Source of the DNA: an uncultured Anaerolineae bacterium
Lineage (GTDB): Bacteria > Chloroflexota > Anaerolineae > Promineifilales > Promineifilaceae
DNA length: 64,000 nucleotides
Assembly (NCBI GenBank): GCA_937943625.1
Contig: CALEAD010000007.1
Location: forward strand, 62,001 to 126,000
Direction of reading: 5' to 3'
Position 1 is the first letter of the stretch; the number at the start of each line of letters is the position of its first letter. Position numbers and translations under genes: made by a program. This document shows positions 63,391-64,000 of the stretch, piece after piece. The notes under the pieces are model-generated. The model was not told where the DNA came from. It saw nothing but the letters and a program-made list of their open reading frames with translations, and made no database searches.

Positions 63391-64000
63391 CTAAAAAGTG
63401 GTGTAGTTGGTGATGAGCAGCTCGCTGATTTTGCCGCGCTGCGCGCTCTTGCTGTTGATGGCACGGCTGGCATATACCTTGTGAATGTGATAGCCCTGGT
63501 AAAGACGCTGGAAGAAGTGGTCGTCGGGGTTTGTGTTGTGCGGATCGGAGTTGCTGAGCATGAGCTTGGCGCAACGGCCGTCTAGTTCACGGTAGAACGC
63601 AGCCAGGCGCATCTGCTCGGCATCGTCAAAGGTGTGGCTGGCATAGGCGGTAAAGCTGGCGCTTTTGCTGAGGGGGCGGTAGGGGGGGTCAAAGTAGACA
63701 AAGGCGTGCGTGTCTACCAGGGAGCGGCATACCTCAAAGTCGGCGTGGCGAATTTCGGCGCGCTGTAAAACGGCCGCTGCTGCGCGCAAGTTGGGCGCAT
63801 CACAAATGGTGGGGCGTTCGTAACGGCCAAAGGGTACGTTGAACGCCCCTTTGGTGTTTACGCGGAACAGCCCGTTGAAACAGGTGCGGTTAAGAAAAAT
63901 GAGCTGTGCCGTTTTGCGGATTTGCGCTGTTTCGCAAGGTGCTGTCTCGCAAGCGGGGTCAGGCAGGCCAACGGCCGTTGCTTTGCCCACGCTCTGGTTA
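63391..64000 (-). CDS. Dam-type DNA adenine methylase, 5' end outside the window
   Basis: The 3' part of a D12-class N6-adenine methyltransferase. The target-recognition segment NRTCFNGLFRVN and the catalytic motif VYFDPPYRPLS are clear, and the protein ends ELLITNYTTF. The frame is open to base 64000, so the N-terminal FxGxG motif is missing only because the window ends. Dam and DpnIIA-like enzymes modify GATC, but the target cannot be read here. Whether a restriction gene lies beyond the edge is unknown. Confidence 0.87.
   Translation of the reverse strand, partial: NQSVGKATAVGLPDPACETAPCETAQIRKTAQLIFLNRTCFNGLFRVNTKGAFNVPFGRYERPTICDAPNLRAAAAVLQRAEIRHADFEVCRSLVDTHAFVYFDPPYRPLSKSASFTAYASHTFDDAEQMRLAAFYRELDGRCAKLMLSNSDPHNTNPDDHFFQRLYQGYHIHKVYASRAINSKSAQRGKISELLITNYTTF

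Overview
The window (about 57% G+C, densely coded, genes on both strands) looks like a chromosomal segment of a Chloroflexota bacterium, probably from the Anaerolineae/Caldilineae/Ardenticatenia side of the phylum. This is inferred from gene content: coenzyme F420 ligase, archaeal-type mevalonate genes, CcmABCD heme export, a T-box leader, Thr/Pro-rich lipoproteins and a KtrAB-like potassium system. No marker gene such as rRNA is present to confirm it. No phage, plasmid or insertion-sequence genes were seen.

Layout. 1-6.2 kb: 3' part of gltX, cofE, a glycosidase-like lipoprotein, an HD hydrolase, a small antitoxin-like ORF and fabF. 6.3-12.1 kb (minus strand): cytochrome c maturation genes (ccmA, ccmB, ccmC, ccmD, ccdA, resA) and a DUF2085 membrane protein, with a divergent double-HTH regulator. 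13-23 kb: TPR protein, GPH-type sugar transporter, zinc-ribbon DNA methyltransferase, a T-box leader ahead of alaX, a hypothetical gene, a DUF3800 remnant and ileS. 23-31 kb: Kelch/PPC secreted protein, SbcD-like nuclease, then HMG-CoA reductase, HMG-CoA synthase, thiolase and DUF35 protein (upper mevalonate pathway). 31-38 kb: a HerA-type ATPase with a separate HAS-barrel protein, tRNA-Ser overlapping tadA, a THUMP tRNA methyltransferase and KtrAB-like potassium uptake. 38-44 kb: a 2029-residue alpha-2-macroglobulin-like lipoprotein. 44.7-48 kb: a two-repeat CRISPR-like array, a response regulator and a pterin synthase/glycosyltransferase/methyltransferase cluster. 48-56 kb: lipoprotein, fused E1 and E2 of a 2-oxoacid dehydrogenase, a glycosidase-like protein and acetyl-CoA synthetase. 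56-64 kb: subtilase, TPR lipoprotein, membrane-anchored glycosidase-like protein, EtfD-like Fe-S oxidoreductase and the 3' part of a Dam-type methylase.

The strongest signal not explained by genes is repeat structure. (i) The palindrome ACGGCCGT occurs about 100 times by eye count, almost all inside genes, roughly 60 times the chance expectation; this resembles the cyanobacterial HIP1 pattern. (ii) At least three intergenic repeat families (A, B, C) and a class of convergent-junction hairpins (D) recur. Family B ends in a Shine-Dalgarno sequence and lies directly before the start codon of the next gene at four of its five copies, like a portable 5' untranslated region. Family A is mostly oriented with the gene downstream. 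Family C is a conserved element of about 93 bp.
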